Assembly: GCF_003606385.1 (NCBI RefSeq) | Contig: NZ_CP032514.1 | Coordinates: forward strand, 2,542,001-2,606,000 | Direction: 5' to 3' | Length of the DNA: 64,000 nucleotides | Source of the DNA: Actinomyces lilanjuaniae | GTDB lineage: Bacteria > Actinomycetota > Actinomycetes > Actinomycetales > Actinomycetaceae | Part shown: positions 63,626 through 64,000 of the stretch, piece after piece | How positions within the stretch are numbered: the stretch's first letter is position 1 | How the letters are laid out: every line of letters starts with the position of its first letter | Notes under the pieces: generated by a model | What the model was told of the DNA's origin: nothing | Database searches by the model: none | The model's input: the letters and a program-made list of their open reading frames with translations, nothing else | Translations under genes and position numbers: made by a program

Positions 63626-63719
63626 TTTGTCAGGCGACCGCAGAGCAACCAGAAAAGAAGGGCGTGTGGGTGAGTCTAGGGGTTGTGGTGGTGGTGTGGT
63701 GGGGGTTACGGTTTGGTTT

Positions 63720-64000
63720 ATGCGGATGAGTGAGCAGGAGTGGCACCAGGCGTGGCTGCACGCCACGCCTGAGTGGGTGGACGCGAACATGGACGACCTG
63801 GTGGAGGAGGGGTACGCGCCGATGGGTGTGGGTGCCCCCGTCACCGCCGAGCACGTGGGCTACTTCCAGGGTGTGCTGCCCGCCTCGGTGCTTCACCTGT
63901 GGGAGAGGTTCGGGTTCGACGGGTTCGGGCAGGGCCGGTGGTGGTTCACTGATCCGTTCCTGTGGGCGCCGGTGGTCGATGCCTGGCTGGAGGGCACCCC
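63720..64000 (+). CDS. GAD-like domain protein (DUF1851-associated, immunity type), N-terminal part
   Basis: From the ATG at 63720 (or 63726) an open frame runs off the right edge for 93 residues. Around VTAEHVGYFQGVLPASVLHLWERFGFDGFGQGRWWFTDP it has the GAD-like fold pattern (F-x-G-x-LP-x-x-L-x-x-W-x-x-x-G, then G-x-x-W-x-x-P), which is often followed by DUF1851 and includes immunity proteins such as Tdi1. No toxin gene is in the window. The sequence before it (63670-63718) is strikingly G/T-rich, and no strong binding site is seen. Family call moderate; an immunity role is inference. Confidence 0.65.
   Translation, partial: MRMSEQEWHQAWLHATPEWVDANMDDLVEEGYAPMGVGAPVTAEHVGYFQGVLPASVLHLWERFGFDGFGQGRWWFTDPFLWAPVVDAWLEGT

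Overview
The window is high-GC actinobacterial DNA, most likely Actinomyces or a close relative. The grounds are codon use, GTG starts, ATGA/GTGA-coupled genes, LARTG-type cell-wall sorting signals on DUF5979-repeat surface proteins, and the gene order. ppx-like, DUF501, FtsB/DivIC and enolase (1-3.0 kb), then mfd (27-30.8 kb), then prs, glmU, tRNA-Gln and a TetR gene (43.8-47.1 kb) match, piece by piece, the block known from mycobacteria as prsA-glmU-tetR-mfd-(mazG-lpqU)-eno-divIC-DUF501-ppx. Here that block has been opened by accessory islands.

Island 1 (3.3-22.6 kb) is a complete-looking catecholate siderophore locus. Leftward genes encode two FecCD permeases, a FepC-type ATPase, a lipoprotein binding protein, an isochorismatase-ArCP (EntB type) and a DhbF-type NRPS (C-A-PCP-C-A-PCP-TE). 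Rightward genes encode a 2,3-dihydroxybenzoate-AMP ligase fused to a Fes-type trilactone esterase, an EntA-type dehydrogenase and an EntC-type isochorismate synthase. The two arms diverge from a 40-bp gap holding a 16/19 match to the DtxR/IdeR iron box. The predicted product is a 2,3-DHB-(possibly basic residue)-Thr oligoester of the bacillibactin/griseobactin kind.

Island 2 (22.7-43.6 kb) holds three large sortase-anchored proteins with 6, 5 and 7 DUF5979 repeats, a frame-disrupted beta-helix lipoprotein, an SDR and an aldo/keto reductase, around mfd. Island 3 (47.2-63.6 kb) looks like a surface-polysaccharide locus: a Wzz-like protein, a polymerase/ligase-like membrane protein, five glycosyltransferases, a small lipoprotein and three paralogous secreted beta-propeller proteins, one with a LamG domain. 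The right edge starts a GAD-like (immunity-type) gene.

An important caveat: at least thirteen single-base losses, nearly all in G or C runs, break nine genes, including the normally essential eno and glmU. One lesion is exposed by a 500-bp duplicate in the same window that keeps the extra C. The simplest reading is homopolymer under-calling in the assembly, so I annotate these as single genes with probable sequence errors, not as pseudogenes.
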